Shown here piece by piece: positions 10,212-21,250 of a stretch of 64,000 nt of DNA. The translations under genes and the position numbers were made by a program. Every line of letters starts with the position of its first letter. The first letter of the stretch is position 1. The stretch covers positions 25,669,543-25,733,542 of the forward strand of contig OZ024828.1 of NCBI GenBank assembly GCA_964016985.1, in the 5' to 3' direction. The notes beneath the pieces were generated by a model. It was not told the origin of the DNA. It did no database searches and was given only the letters and a program-made list of their open reading frames with translations. Origin of the DNA: Anodontia alba. Lineage: Eukaryota > Mollusca > Bivalvia > Lucinida > Lucinidae.

Positions 10212-10443
10212 GAGCCAGCGCACGAGAAAATCTACAATACGACTTGTGCGACCAGCCACTCAGATCAGTCTGAGCCTGCGCCCAGTCTGATAAGAGCCTT
10301 CGCTCTGCGCTAAGTGGGTAGCTAAGGACAAAAGCTTTAATCATGCGGACAGCAAAGACTATGATCAGACTGGGCGGATGCCAAGGCCGATCCGAGTCTT
10401 CGCTGGGCGCACATGCCATTTTGTTGGTTTTGTAGTGCACTGT
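10212..10443. mobile_element. E1: family E MITE
   Basis: It starts GAGCCAGCGCACGAGAAAAT and ends GTTTTGTAGTGCACTG. Inside are two opposed CAGATCAGTCTGAGCC and GATCAGACTGGGCGG modules with TCTTCGCTG repeats. Confidence 0.65.
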
Positions 10444-10565
10444 TTCAAGTGCCATTTCGCGGCTTAAGGGACTGGATATGAATGGTTGTGTTTTACAACG
10501 TTTGCAATTTTCGTGACTTCCTGTTTAGTTCCCTGCAAATCATGCCATTCTGAAAAAGGGGTACA

Positions 10566-10782
10566 CAGTAACCTCCTTATAACGCGGTTCGTTATAACAC
10601 GGCTTTGGATATAACACGGTTCAAAGATGGATCCAAATAATGCATAGATTATATTGATAAATGGTCATTTTTCAATATAATCTAAACATTTCTGTTTGGA
10701 TATAACACGATTGTACACGATTGTTTAACTAACACGATTTATGCTATGGACCCCAACAATAGTGTTATAAAGAGGTTGGGGT
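10566..10782. mobile_element. D1: pogo-like MITE with CAGTAACCTCC ends
   Basis: CAGTAACCTCCTTATAAC and GTTATAAAGAGGTTGGGGTG are inverted. TATAACACGGTT motifs repeat inside. Ends of this type with TA flanks are typical of Tc1/mariner-pogo derivatives. Confidence 0.6.
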
Positions 10783-11149
10783 GTATAATCTAAAGGGAAA
10801 CCATTGCTCCCCTTGCTCTAGAAGGAAGGCAAACATTATTTGATAAGATGCATCCCATGTAAATGTATCATTTACCCATAAACCATTAATTCCTGATCTG
10901 TTTGTTATGTGGACTGTATGTAGGCGTACATATTCATACGCGTTCGATACCTGACAAAAAAAAGAAAAAAGAAAAAAAAAAAAAAAAGCTTAGCCATTTG
11001 ACAAGGACATGCTTGCCAACTGGGGTCAGGGAAATGATAGATATATTCTTTTGGTCAATCAGTCACTTAATTTCAGAAATTCTTTTTAACGTCTGTGTGT
11101 CATAACTCTCGATAAGTGGGTTATCCAGATATTAAATATTTTACACCAT

Positions 11150-11427
11150 CATTATGAAAACACGCCTATTCAAATATATAGAAAATTTTACCTCCAAAAA
11201 CTAAAAATTTTCAGGTAAAAAAATCCGATATTGTTCATATTTCTGCTTAACACATAGATTGTGAGTACTTGTTAGAACCGCCTCATCGAGGCGGTTCTAA
11301 CGAGTACCCACAATCTATGTTTTTGACAGACATAAGAAAAATATTGTATACCCCTGTAAACCCCAGTTTTACTATATAAAAGTGGGGTTTAAGGGGGTCA
11401 AAACTATATAGGCGTGTTTTCGTGATG
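11150..11427 (-). mobile_element. A2: family A MITE
   Basis: CATTATGAAAACACG start and CGTGTTTTCGTGATG end. The core palindrome is about 11254-11319, with a TCATCGA centre and one arm mismatch (GTACTTG against CGAGTAC). Confidence 0.85.
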
Positions 11428-12629
11428 ATGAAAACATACGTTTGTCCTTCTCAATCATCTGGTCGGGGCGCTTTTCATGCGCACACAACTGTTTTCATGG
11501 GGTTATAGGACAATTTTCAATAATTATCAATAATTGCACTTTTTGTTGTAAAACATCTTATATAAGGCCAGGAATTTACATGTTATCGTAGCAAATATAT
11601 AACACTCAAGCTTCAAATTCATGTAGATTTCAATTTGATCACATTAACAGATAATAGTTTGACTTTTCTTTAATGTGAGCGTATCTTATCTTAGCATCTG
11701 TTAATATTTGAAACTTACAAAAATGCAAATCTGCATTCCATTCCTGTAGCGTTCTTATACAAAACGATTTGGAGAAAGACATTAATTTCTGCGGGACATA
11801 AAATTAGCACAGTATAAGTCCTACGTCCCACTGTGTGCAACGGTATTTTATTTAAATATCATTAAATATCAACATTAAAGCCAAGAAAAGCGATTAATTG
11901 TTTTAAAGTATAAGAAACAAATGCTTTAGAAAAAAAAAATAAACATATTTAATTTTGTGAAACGGTTGAAATGTTCAAAGCTTACCTATCCATTTTTTTT
12001 AATTATTATATTTTTTTATTTTTATTTATTTATTTATTTATTTATTTTGCATGTTTCGTATATATCCATTGCAACCGGTACGGGGAGTTATTACAGCAGA
12101 GCTTTGGCAGATACTATATACTTCACTGAGTGCTTACGTAGATGAAAACCCGCTTGAAACTATTTGTATGGAAGCTTTGTTTTCATTTTATGTAAACGCA
12201 TGCACAAAAATACTGTTTCAAGCTCTGAAAATATCCAAACATCAAAGTGGCTGAAACCAACAAGCAACTATTATGTTTCTCATTCGCTTGTTTGCTTTAT
12301 GTATGATTTTAGACTGTCAAAGTAATGCGAATAGCAGACGTCGAGTGAACAAAGGTTTAAGAAGGAAGAATGTGTTGTAAACTTACCTGAAAACCCTGTC
12401 AGATGTTCCAAGTTAGACTGCTGGACTGAACAACTTCTGGAAATAGTTCATTTTAATGTTATAACAGGATGCTTGTATTGGCAGTCGGTTAACATTAATT
12501 TGCAGATTAAGGCATTTCCCAAGAAAACAGTTTATTCGTTGCATGCAAAGATATCTTAATACAATATAGGTTCTAAGCTTACTTTTCACGCAATTTAACC
12601 CTTGTCCTGATGAACCCGAATATTCTCTG

Positions 12630-12797
12630 CATTTGCGAACAGTGTAAATCCAGATCAGTTGACTTCTGAAGAAGCCAACTGATCTGGATCTGTACTCTTT
12701 GTCATTCATTATGTGAATTTATATCAACAATCTGGATTAAGTAATCTGATTGGCAGACAATTAGATATGGGCGTGGCATGTTAATTATTCAGCATGA
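12630..12797 (+). repeat. Composite repeat with family G palindrome
   Basis: A GATCAGTTGACTTCT/AGAAGCCAACTGATC palindrome is followed by AATCTGATTGGC and GGGCGTGGCATGTTAAT. It ends at the start of C4. Confidence 0.55.
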
Positions 12798-13031
12798 CAG
12801 TCGAACTTCAATGGCTTGAATATCTGTGGAACCATGGACATTTGTTCTAGTCATGTGTATTTGGAGCCTCATAGGGTTTATCATATCGCCAGGTCAGGAG
12901 ACAGTTGGGAATACATTTACTTTAGGGATATCATTTCAGTCTTCTATGAAAATAATGAATAAGAAAGTTTCCCTAATATACCCCAGCATTTTTGTTTTAT
13001 TAAATAAACTATTAGAAGAATGTTAGGGATT

Positions 13032-13034
<3 letters not shown>
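12798..13034 (+). mobile_element. C4: 5' part of a family C MITE
   Basis: CAGTCGAACTTCAATGGCTT opens a copy nearly parallel to C5 but lacking its palindromic core. It stops at a run of about 36 A. A3 begins right after that run. Confidence 0.6.

Positions 13035-13069
<35 letters not shown>
13034..13069. repeat. Poly-A tract between C4 and A3
   Basis: About 36 A, within the repeat cluster and ending two bases before A3 starts. Confidence 0.85.
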
Positions 13070-13071
<2 letters not shown>

Positions 13072-13072
<1 letters not shown>

Positions 13073-13347
13073 ATCACGAAAACATGCCTATATAATTTTG
13101 AACCCCTTAAACCCCTCTTTTATATAGAAAAACTGTGGTTTACAGGGGTATACATTATTTTCTTATTTCTGCTCAAAAAAATAGATTGTGTGTACTCGTT
13201 AGAACCACCTCTGCGAGGCGGTCCTAACGAGTACCTACAATCTATGTTTTGAGCAAAAATTTGAAAAATATCAGAATTTTTATCTGAAAACTGACAGTGT
13301 TTGGTGGTGAAATGTTCAGTATATTTGAATAGGCATGTTTTCGTTTT
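13072..13347 (+). mobile_element. A3: family A MITE
   Basis: CATCACGAAAACATGCC start. The right end is eroded to TTTTCGTTTTG. The core (13182-13246) has a CTGCGAG centre and arm differences. Confidence 0.8.
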
Positions 13348-13394
13348 GTTAATACAATATAGGCACCAAGCTTACGTTTTACGCAGTTTAAAAC

Positions 13395-13775
13395 ACAATC
13401 GAACTTCAATGGCCCGATCATGAGTGGACTCATGGAAATTTGTTCTAGTCATGGGTAGTTCGAGCCTCATAGGGTTTATCATATCGCCAGGTCAGGAGAC
13501 AATTGGGGATACGTTTTATTTAGGGATATCGTTTAGGTCTTCTATAAAATAATAGTTTGTTGTGTGTGTTCATTAAAATCGCCACGATGAGGCGATTCTA
13601 ATGTGTACACATAACATACATGTTCATGATTCATTTAGAAAGTTTCCCTAAAACACCCCCAATATTTGTTTTATTGAACTATCGAGAGAAGTTAAGGGAC
13701 TCAAAAACAAATTCGAATCGGTCATTGTAAACCGAGCCATTGGCTCGGTTTACCATGACTGATTAGAATTTTTTT
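13395..13775 (+). mobile_element. C5: family C pogo-like MITE
   Basis: ATCGAACTTCAATGGCCCG opens the copy. The core at 13560-13622 is GTGTTCATTAAAATCGCC facing GGCGATTCTAATGTGTAC, the same module as in C1 and C2. The 3' side carries AAACCGAGCCA/TGGCTCGGTTT, a second hairpin. Confidence 0.6.
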
Positions 13776-14289
13776 TTTCTGTTTTATGCACTTCTAAAAT
13801 ACAGACGTTTATTATGACTGATGACCCTTACAGTAAGATTCAGATCACACTGTAGAGATGTACAGTTTGGCCTTGATCATTCAGTCCGCATATATGCAAA
13901 AGCGCTTTTTCTGGCCTCAGGCCAAATTCCACAGCTGGAGTTTGAATTAATCTGATACAAACTAACACTTGTTATGAGTTCTGGGAAGTACAAACAGACA
14001 AAATTACGATGACTTAAAACCGCAACTAGCGAAATAGTACATTATCGCATTTTAGCCGTTAGGAGATCATAATCAACTTGCTCATCCACATAATTGCATC
14101 GGTCCACGCTTTTCGCAGCCGTGGTACGGATCAAACGAGCATGGTATAATTTGAACAGTATTCCATGTGTACGTCGGCTTTGATTTTCACTCATTACATA
14201 TTCAAAAGTTAACCAATTTTTGTACGACGCATCTGAGTAGCAACATGAAAAAGTGACCTTATAACACATTGCGGACAATGTAGGTTCAG

Positions 14290-14460
14290 ATTAGCCACGA
14301 TGAGTCATGCTGAATAAATTAAGATGCCACGCCCACTTCTAATTTCCAGCCAATCAGATTACTTGATCTGGGTTTTTGATACAAATAGTACAGATCTAGA
14401 TAAGTTGGCTTCTCTGGATCTACACTGTTTGCTAGGACAGGGCATGTCGTGCTTAGCAAG
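14290..14460 (-). repeat. Composite repeat: GGCGTGGCATCTTAAT block plus a family G arm
   Basis: The minus strand shares the order family G arm, TATCAACAATCTGGATTAAG-like block, GGGCGTGGCAT block with 12630-12797 and 31838-32010. The three are copies of a longer unit in which the G palindrome forms the left part. Confidence 0.5.
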
Positions 14461-14734
14461 AGAAGGGTTAATGCATTATACACTGTAAATATTTAAATGG
14501 ACATGGAAAGCTTTTATCAGAATACGCGGAATGCAGAGGCGCATCTCAATTTTCGCTGGGTACTCATGTCATAAGGTACATTTTCTCAAACTGTGTCTCA
14601 TCTGATTTATTCTGATGTATAAAAATTGCTTCTTGCTAGTGACTGTCTAATAAACACACGCTAACTTGCTTAACAAGCCTGTTGGGATTGTTTTTTGTCT
14701 CTTTTCTGTCAAAGTGTTTCCTTAATGCTCGGCA

Positions 14735-14915
14735 CGCTGGGTAAATTTTACAGCGGGCGACATATTGAAATATTTTTCTTATTTTTCCCAGAACACAGGT
14801 TTTGACATATAATGCACACTGTCGCCACTAGAGACATTTTGCATGAAATGTCAAAACCTGCTTTTTCAGGGAAAAACTCCTCAGCGTGTCGTCTGCAGAA
14901 TTAGACCAGAGACTG
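14735..14915. mobile_element. F3: palindromic MITE
   Basis: CAGCGGGCGAC and GTCGTCTGCAGAATTAG ends. Arms GGTTTTGACATATAATGCA and TGCATGAAATGTCAAAACC meet at CACTAGAG. Confidence 0.65.
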
Positions 14916-15239
14916 GTAAAGGTTAATACTTTTTCCTCATTCATACTTCGATGCTACAAAATTTCATGTATCTTGTGATACTGAACAAAGACAACGGATT
15001 TGGTCGATATTACGAATTTATGTATGTCTATAGACTAGTTCACTTATTTGCTTTGGATGTTTTAACCCGTTCATTCCCGAGTTCCTGAAGTGGACTCTCC
15101 CATCCTTGAATTTGGATATGTCCACTGATGAAAACAGGAGTTTCAGTTTAGAAAAAAAGTAAATCTGGCTCTACAACTGTCTTAATTGTTTTTGCAGGTG
15201 TCTGTGTTGAGCAGGCAGGCTGAAAGGGTTAAAACTGAA

Positions 15240-15490
15240 TCGGTCACATAAGGCTGTATTGGAGTGCTATACGTTAACTCTTTTGGTGCCAGATTTCAGA
15301 CGACATTTGTCGTCTGCTTTTCTTTTTTAACAAACTACTCGTATCGCCTGAAAAGAAGTTACGTAAAGTTGAAAGACTCAATGTCAAACAGCGTAGATCC
15401 AGATGAGACGGCTCATATGAGCCGTCTCATCTGGATCTACACTGTTTGCAAAAGCCCACTATTATCACCTATGGCAATGAAAGAGTTAAC
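15240..15490. repeat. CTCTTTTGGTGCCAGATTTC repeat with G-type palindrome
   Basis: TTAACTCTTTTGGTGCCAGA opens and GGCAATGAAAGAGTTAACGG closes as inverted ends. The palindrome AGATGAGACGGCTCAT/ATGAGCCGTCTCATCT lies at 15400-15435. A second copy is at 58110-58325. Confidence 0.65.
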
Positions 15491-15774
15491 GGAACGAATA
15501 CACCTGGTAGATTTCCCGCCATGGAAGACAACTTTTATGACTTCTCTTTTTTCTTTCCTGCACGTCAAATGCCTTCTAAAAACGGTCTATTCTAAAAGGA
15601 AAGAATTTGCCCCCACAGGGAGCGAATTCTTTATTTATAGCGTAGACCCTTTTTTCAGATGGAAGGCATACTATTTTGACAGGATTGCCTCCACACTGAA
15701 TCTGTACAGGTTCCTTGTTCTATCTTATTTATACTTTAACTATATTACGACAAATATACTTTTCTGATAGCTGA

Positions 15775-15895
15775 CACTATATGTGTGTGCGTGCGTGCGT
15801 GTATGTAAGTGTGTACGAGTGTGTTTTATTTGTTGTGTCCGTGCTGTTGTTACCCTCGTTAAATAAAGTCTTTACTTACTTACTTACTAACTTAC
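15775..15895 (+). mobile_element. Probable 3' tail of a non-LTR retrotransposon
   Basis: AATAAAG is followed by CTTTACTTACTTACTTAC, a short tandem tail of the kind RTE/CR1-like LINEs and their SINEs carry. The upstream GTGTGTGCGTGCGTGCGTG run is low complexity. No coding relic is attached. Confidence 0.35.
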
Positions 15896-16084
15896 AAGTA
15901 TCCACTACCCATATATGAATGACAAGTATTTGAGTATTTCCTTTCCAAAACAGAATATACCTAATAGCGCATTATAGTTAAAATATCTCGTAAGTAAATT
16001 TTTGAATGTTTACATTAACATACGGACAATACAGACAAACATTTGACATAAAGTAAAAAGAAAACGACAAACAAATCCGGAAAA

Positions 16085-16363
16085 CATTACGAAAACATGC
16101 CTATTCAAATATATTGTAAATTTTACCACAAAAAACTGAAAGTTTTTCAGATAAAAATTCTGATATTTGTCATATTTCTGCTCAAAACATAGGTTGTGGG
16201 TACTCGTTAGAACCGCCTCGCCGAGGCGGTTCTAACGAGTACTCACAAGCTATGTTTTTGAGCGGAAAAAAGAAAAATAATGTATACCCCTGTAAACCCA
16301 GTTTTTACAATATAAAAGTGGGGTTTAAGGGGGTCAAAATTATATAGGTGTGTTTTCGTGATG
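16085..16363 (-). mobile_element. A4: family A MITE
   Basis: CATTACGAAAACATGCC start, GTGTTTTCGTGATG end, core about 16188-16254. The palindrome centre is GCCTCGCCGAGGC. Confidence 0.85.
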
Positions 16364-16441
16364 ATCTACAATGTGTATCCGGTCTCCAAAGCATGTTATG
16401 CCTTATTTCGATAAAAAGACTGCAATCGAGAAGGAAATGTT

Positions 16442-16661
16442 CATAACGCAAACACACATATTCAAATTTATTGAAAATTTCACCACCAAAAAACTGAAAG
16501 TTTTCAGATAATACTTCTGATATTTTTCATATTTCTGCAATCTATGTTTTTGAGCAGAAATAAGAAAAATAATGTATACCCCTGTAAACCCCAGTTTTAC
16601 TATGTAAAAGTGGGGTTTCAGGGGGTCAGAATTATATACATATAGGTGTGTTTTCGTGATG
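16442..16661 (-). mobile_element. A5: family A MITE missing its core arm
   Basis: CATAACGCAAACACACA start, GTGTTTTCGTGATG end. Flanks and hairpins are present, but the core is reduced to CTGCAATCTATG at 16534-16549, so almost the whole palindrome is gone. It lies 79 bp from A4 in the same orientation. Confidence 0.75.
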
Positions 16662-16894
16662 TGATTAAAGCTCTTCTCAGAATATTTTAGTACTAGGCAA
16701 TTCTTTCCAACTTCGAATAGCTGATACCGGAAGGATTTGTAATGTTGTTGTGAATTCACTTGCACATTCGCTTTGTCATATATTGACACATGTAGCCAAG
16801 CAATCTGCAGAATCGATCCAATATAAAATTATTACCTTCCGCTGAGACAGATTAATGAAGTTTATACCATTTTACCATAACGCCCGGCAGCTTA

Positions 16895-17130
16895 ACCCTT
16901 AAAGCACCAAGAAAACCTACATCTGAAAATGTGGTCTGTTTATGTCGTCTGCTGAATATTCTTGCAAACTTTTCAAACCTAGTTTTTTGCATAGAGGCAA
17001 ACAGTGTGGACCCTGATCAGACTGCTCCTAGAGGAACAGTCTGATCTGTGTCCACACTGTTTACAAAAATAACTTTTAAAATCACAAGCTGATGACAAAG
17101 CAGACGACAATTGTGTTGATTGACAGCTTA
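16895..17130. mobile_element. Composite of F-type ends around a G palindrome
   Basis: GTCGTCTGCTGAATATT on the left and GACAAAGCAGACGAC on the right enclose the G palindrome at 16998-17063, whose centre is ACTGCTCCTAGAGGAACAGT. Confidence 0.6.
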
Positions 17131-17217
17131 AAGGTTAATGAGGTAAACTACTTTATCCAAATTTGTTCTTTATACAAGTAAAGGCTTTTAAAAACAGGTA
17201 GCCCAATTAAGGCTGGC

Positions 17218-17667
17218 TAATCAGAGCTGAAAAGATAACCGATTATCAGTTCTGGCATTGTGATTGATAATCGATTAGTAATCGCTGAAGATTTGATCAT
17301 AATTTTACATATTTGAGCATGGCTCTATCATATGTTGTACTTTATTGTATGTATTTTGTCAGACAGGCCTGAGCAAACAGTGCAGACCAAGATGAGACGT
17401 CGCAAACGCGGCGTCTCATCAGGGTCTACACTGTTTGCCACTCACCCAGCTATTTTAGACACCACAGTGGGTAGTAAATTGGACTTGTTCAAATTTTAAA
17501 TAAAGCATGATAAGGAGTTGAAGTGTCTGAATACTAAGGGTATATACGGTAAAGTAACAAAAACAGAAATTATATGATCGATTATTAGCAAATCTATAAT
17601 GATGGTCATTTTTGTGGAATTTATTGATCAATTAATCGATTATCCGATTAATCGTGCCAGCCTTAAG
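17218..17667. mobile_element. MITE with TTAAGGCTGGC ends, containing a nested G element
   Basis: Left TTAAGGCTGGCTAATCAG and right AATCGTGCCAGCCTTAAG are inverted. GATAATCGATTA motifs lie inside both ends. A complete family G palindrome (17372-17438) with ACGTCGCAAACGCGGCGTC centre sits in the middle. Confidence 0.7.
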
Positions 17668-17739
17668 CACAATGGATAACGCATTTATACCAGAGTTTAG
17701 TTTTGTTTAGAGAAACGAGCCGCAACGTCAGAAAAGTAG

Positions 17740-17912
17740 CTTCGGATAGGAACACCAAGCGAAGCTTTAGATCAGCCTGCGCATTCGCACTTTTTTTGGA
17801 TAGCCAAGGATGCAAAGTTTTTTCTTGTGGACAACGAACACTCTGATAGGATTGCGCGGATGCACAGGCAAGTTGGAGTCTTAGTTTGGCGCGCACATGC
17901 CAGATGGTATGT
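17740..17912. mobile_element. E2: family E MITE
   Basis: CAAGCGAAGCTTTAGATCAG, GCCTGCGCATTCGCAC and GCGCGGATGCACAGG are opposed modules. It ends in GCGCACATGCCAGA, as in the copies at 32585 and 41505. Confidence 0.55.
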
Positions 17913-18119
17913 TTTCCTCTGCTGTGGTCAAGGGATTCATATACAAGGAAGCAAATTATTTTCTACTCGAGTGTAGAGTCTTTATATATAAGGAGAGGCA
18001 AAGGCTCGCGATTTCAGGTATAAAGTGATTAACTTTGAAATGTATCCACTTGTTTACAGAAATTTGATACATTTGATTGAGAGAGTTTCCGCCATTTTTA
18101 ACGTTTTGCTTTTTGTTTG

Positions 18120-18265
18120 TTTTCTGCACATCAAAACTACTCTAAAAGGGGTCTACTCTACTTTTCCCCTTGGGAGGTAATTCTTTTCTTTTAGAGCAAA
18201 CCCCTTTTCAGAAGGGAACCAAAACGCGTTTTGACGGATTAGCCTCGCCCTAAAGTGTAGTTGTT
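18120..18265. mobile_element. Family I repeat
   Basis: CTACTCTAAAAGGGGTCTAC and CTTTTAGAGCAAACCCCTTT face each other around CCCTTGGGAGG. Confidence 0.5.
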
Positions 18266-18512
18266 CCCTTTAATAAATTAAAGCCATGGTTTATTACTCG
18301 TACTTAAGTAGAATGGCAACACCTGAACAATGGGCAGCCAGTTGCCAAGAGATACACCTGTTGCATGCAAGAAGTTGCCGTTCACAAGTCATTCCCTATT
18401 TTTTAAGACTATTGACAAGTTCCGGTTGAGTAGTGGCACATGTCTATACACTAAATAAGGAATGTCACACCTGTATGAATTTAAATAGATAGCACGGGCA
18501 ATATTCAAAATA

Positions 18513-18875
18513 TAGTCGAACCTCAATAGCTGGAACACCGATGGTTCGTTTACCATCATGGCTAATTCGAACTCGTTTTTGAGTCCCTACGAAATTCTTT
18601 CGCTAGCTCAAGAAAACAAAAAGTTAGGGAAATTTCCTTACTCTATCATGAAATTCTATGTTGTGTGTACTTTTTTTAGAATCGCCTCATCGAGGCGATT
18701 CTAATGAGTACACACAACATACAATTATTGTGTAGAAAATCGAAAAGATTTCTCTAAATTATCGCTATTTGCTTCCTGACCTGGCGCCATGATTAACCCT
18801 CAGTGGCTCGAACTACCCATATCTCGAACAAAGTTCTATGGTCCCAAAAATGTTCGAGCCATTGAAGTTCGACTG
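18513..18875. mobile_element. C1: family C pogo-like MITE
   Basis: TAGTCGAACCTCAATAGCTG start and AGCCATTGAAGTTCGACTG end with flanking TA. The core palindrome at about 18655-18722 is TGTTGTGTGTAC then TTAGAATCGCCTC, close to the family A core. Confidence 0.75.
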
Positions 18876-19071
18876 TATGCTTACAGGTGCAACATTACAA
18901 CAAGAAGAAATCTGCTTGATTATTTTTATTCATTAAACGAATAGAAATTATTCTTGACATTATTATTGACCAGTTTAAAAATTCGATGTTTAATTTTCTG
19001 TGTGTTTCCAATCGTTAGTATTTCAGTAATTACGGAACAATAAGAAGATGCAATATAAATGAGCTACTCTA

Positions 19072-20228
19072 ATAAACGTAAAAGCGATTGCCTTTGGAAA
19101 CAATGAACACAGTACGGATTAGAAAATGGGAGTCTCGGTTTTAATGAAACTCTTCATAAGCAGTAATGAAGTTTGCAACACTGCTTACGCCCTCTAGCGT
19201 ATACATGGGTGGAACTCCATTTTCAAGTATACCGCAATGGACACAATAATGCCGAAAGAGACGAAATATAATCTGCACTATGGTGAAGTTCATGGAGACG
19301 TTCTACCGCCGCCACACGGCATAAATACCAGCTGCAATGTAGTAAAATAAACGTCAAAAACGATTGCTTTTGGAAACAAACAACACACTACGGATTAGAA
19401 AATGGGAGTCTCGCTTGTATTGAGACTTCATAAGCAGTGATGACGTTTGCAACTCTGCTTACGCCCTCTAACGTATACACAAGCAGAATTCCATTTTCAA
19501 ATATACCACAAAGGGCCCAATGATCCAAAAGGAAATCAAGTATAATCTGCACTATGGTGATGTACGGGTAGTCGTTCTACCGCCGCCACACGGTTCTAAC
19601 ACCAGCTGCAGTGTAGTAAAATAAACGTCAAAAAGTTTGCCTTTGGAAACAAAGAACACACTACGGAGTAGAAAATGGGAGTCTCGGTTTTATTGAGACT
19701 CTTCATATAAAGCAGTAATGAAGTTTGCTACACTGCTTACGCCCTCTAGCATATACATGAGCAAAACTCCATTTTCAAATACATCACAATGGACCCAATG
19801 ATCCCAAAGGAAATACAATTTAATCTCCACTTTGGTGATCTACGGGGAGACGTTCTACCGTCGCCACACGGCACTAAACACCAGCTGCAGTGTAGTAAAA
19901 TAAACGTCAAAAAGATTGCCCTTGGAAACAAAGAATACATTACGGATTAGAAAATGGGAGTGTCAGTTTTATTGAGTCACTTCATAACCAATAATGAAGT
20001 TTTCAGCACTGCTTACGCCCTCTAGCGTACATGTATACATGAGCAGAACTCCAGTTTCAAATATACAACAATGGGCCCAATGATCCGAAAGGAAATGAAA
20101 TATAATCTGCACTATGGTGATGTACGGGGAGACGTTCTACCGTCGCCACACGGCACTAACATCAGCTGCAGTGTAGTAAAATAAACGCCAAAAAGATTGC
20201 CTTTGGAAACAAAGAACACACTACGGTT
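19072..20228 (+). repeat. Tandem array with a period of about 276 bp (four units plus a partial)
   Basis: Units start with ATAAACG at 19072, 19347, 19621, 19900 and 20181. Each unit holds ACTACGGATTAGAAAATGGG, CACTGCTTACGCCCTCTA, TATAATCTGCACTATGGTGA and GACGTTCTACCG in that order. Units differ by scattered substitutions and small indels, so the array is not newly made. No frame is kept across units. It could be a small satellite or the internal array of a larger element. Confidence 0.85.
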
Positions 20229-20449
20229 TAGGAAAAGGAACACTCCTCGATCTAAACTTACCTTACTTTTAAGCATATGTAGTCATTGATGTGATATTTA
20301 TTCAGGTATGAGTTAATCTTCCTAGCATGTAAATATTGCACCAGTGGTATGGGGTATTGTTATTACGTTGGTCCTTAAGGATAATCTGCCGGCTGAACAA
20401 ACATGGCGGCGGAATTTGCCTTCTCTACACGTCATCATAAAATATCATC

Positions 20450-21250
20450 AAAAGTCACAAATGAAATGCGTGTCTCACAAATTGAATCGATAACTTAAAT
20501 GTCAGGGCATATCGAGTAGTTATTAATAGATAAAAATGCATTTTATAAGTATGAAAAAACTTACGTTCTAACTTGCATACATTTGAGACAAAACATTCTT
20601 TTTTTTTCTTTTTCATGAATACACAAAATACTAATGGCATTTTGTTTTACAATGTTCCATCTAGAGCAGCCGGAAAATAAAATATCCAAATTCATTTAAA
20701 TAAAAGCACACTTTGGCTACCAAGAAGGCTACTCAAACAGCTCTAAACAATGTGTATTGACCGTACATATATAATGTACTTAGCTGTCCCCCTTGTACGT
20801 GCAGATAGAATATAAACCGGTTTCCAGTCCGTTATTTACATGAAAGGACAAGATTTCATTTTTGTGTAACAGTTAGGGTACCTACGGACATATTGTGTTT
20901 TTATTTGAAAGTTTTTGGATATTTTAATTTCCGGCTGCTCTGGACGAAACATTGTAAAACAAACTATAACAGTTAGGGTACCTACGGACATAGACATATT
21001 GTGTTTTTATTTGAAAGTTTTTGGACATTTTAATTTCCGGCGTTCCTCGCGAATTCAGATGACAAGATAAATGTCAAGGTATATCAAATGGTCATCAAGA
21101 AATAAAAATGCATTTTATAAGTATAAAAACTAACCTTCTAACTTGTGCAAATTCGGGACCAAAAAGTTCCTTTTTATTTTTTTTTTTTCATGAATTCATA
21201 AAATACTAATGTCAGTTTGTTTTACAATGTTTCGTCTAGAGCATTTGGTG
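20450..21250. repeat. Locally duplicated segments with inverted parts
   Basis: A segment of about 200 bp at 20455-20665 recurs at 21055-21245. Both contain AAAAATGCATTTTATAAGTA, CTAACTTG and GTTTTACAATGTT. Between them a block starting AACAGTTAGGGTACCTACGG occurs twice (20870 and 20968). ATTTTAATTTCCGGCTGCTC at 20922 is the reverse complement of sequence near 20670. Confidence 0.65.

Noticed and set aside
12826..13026. 66-codon frame MEPWTFVLVMCIW
   Set aside because: It lies wholly inside the family C element C4, and the parallel copy C5 breaks the frame.
15264..15767. Longest open frame in the window (167 codons, plus)
   Set aside because: It runs through a palindromic repeat (15240-15490) and a family I element. 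The peptide changes character at the repeat borders and is symmetric to the opposite strand.
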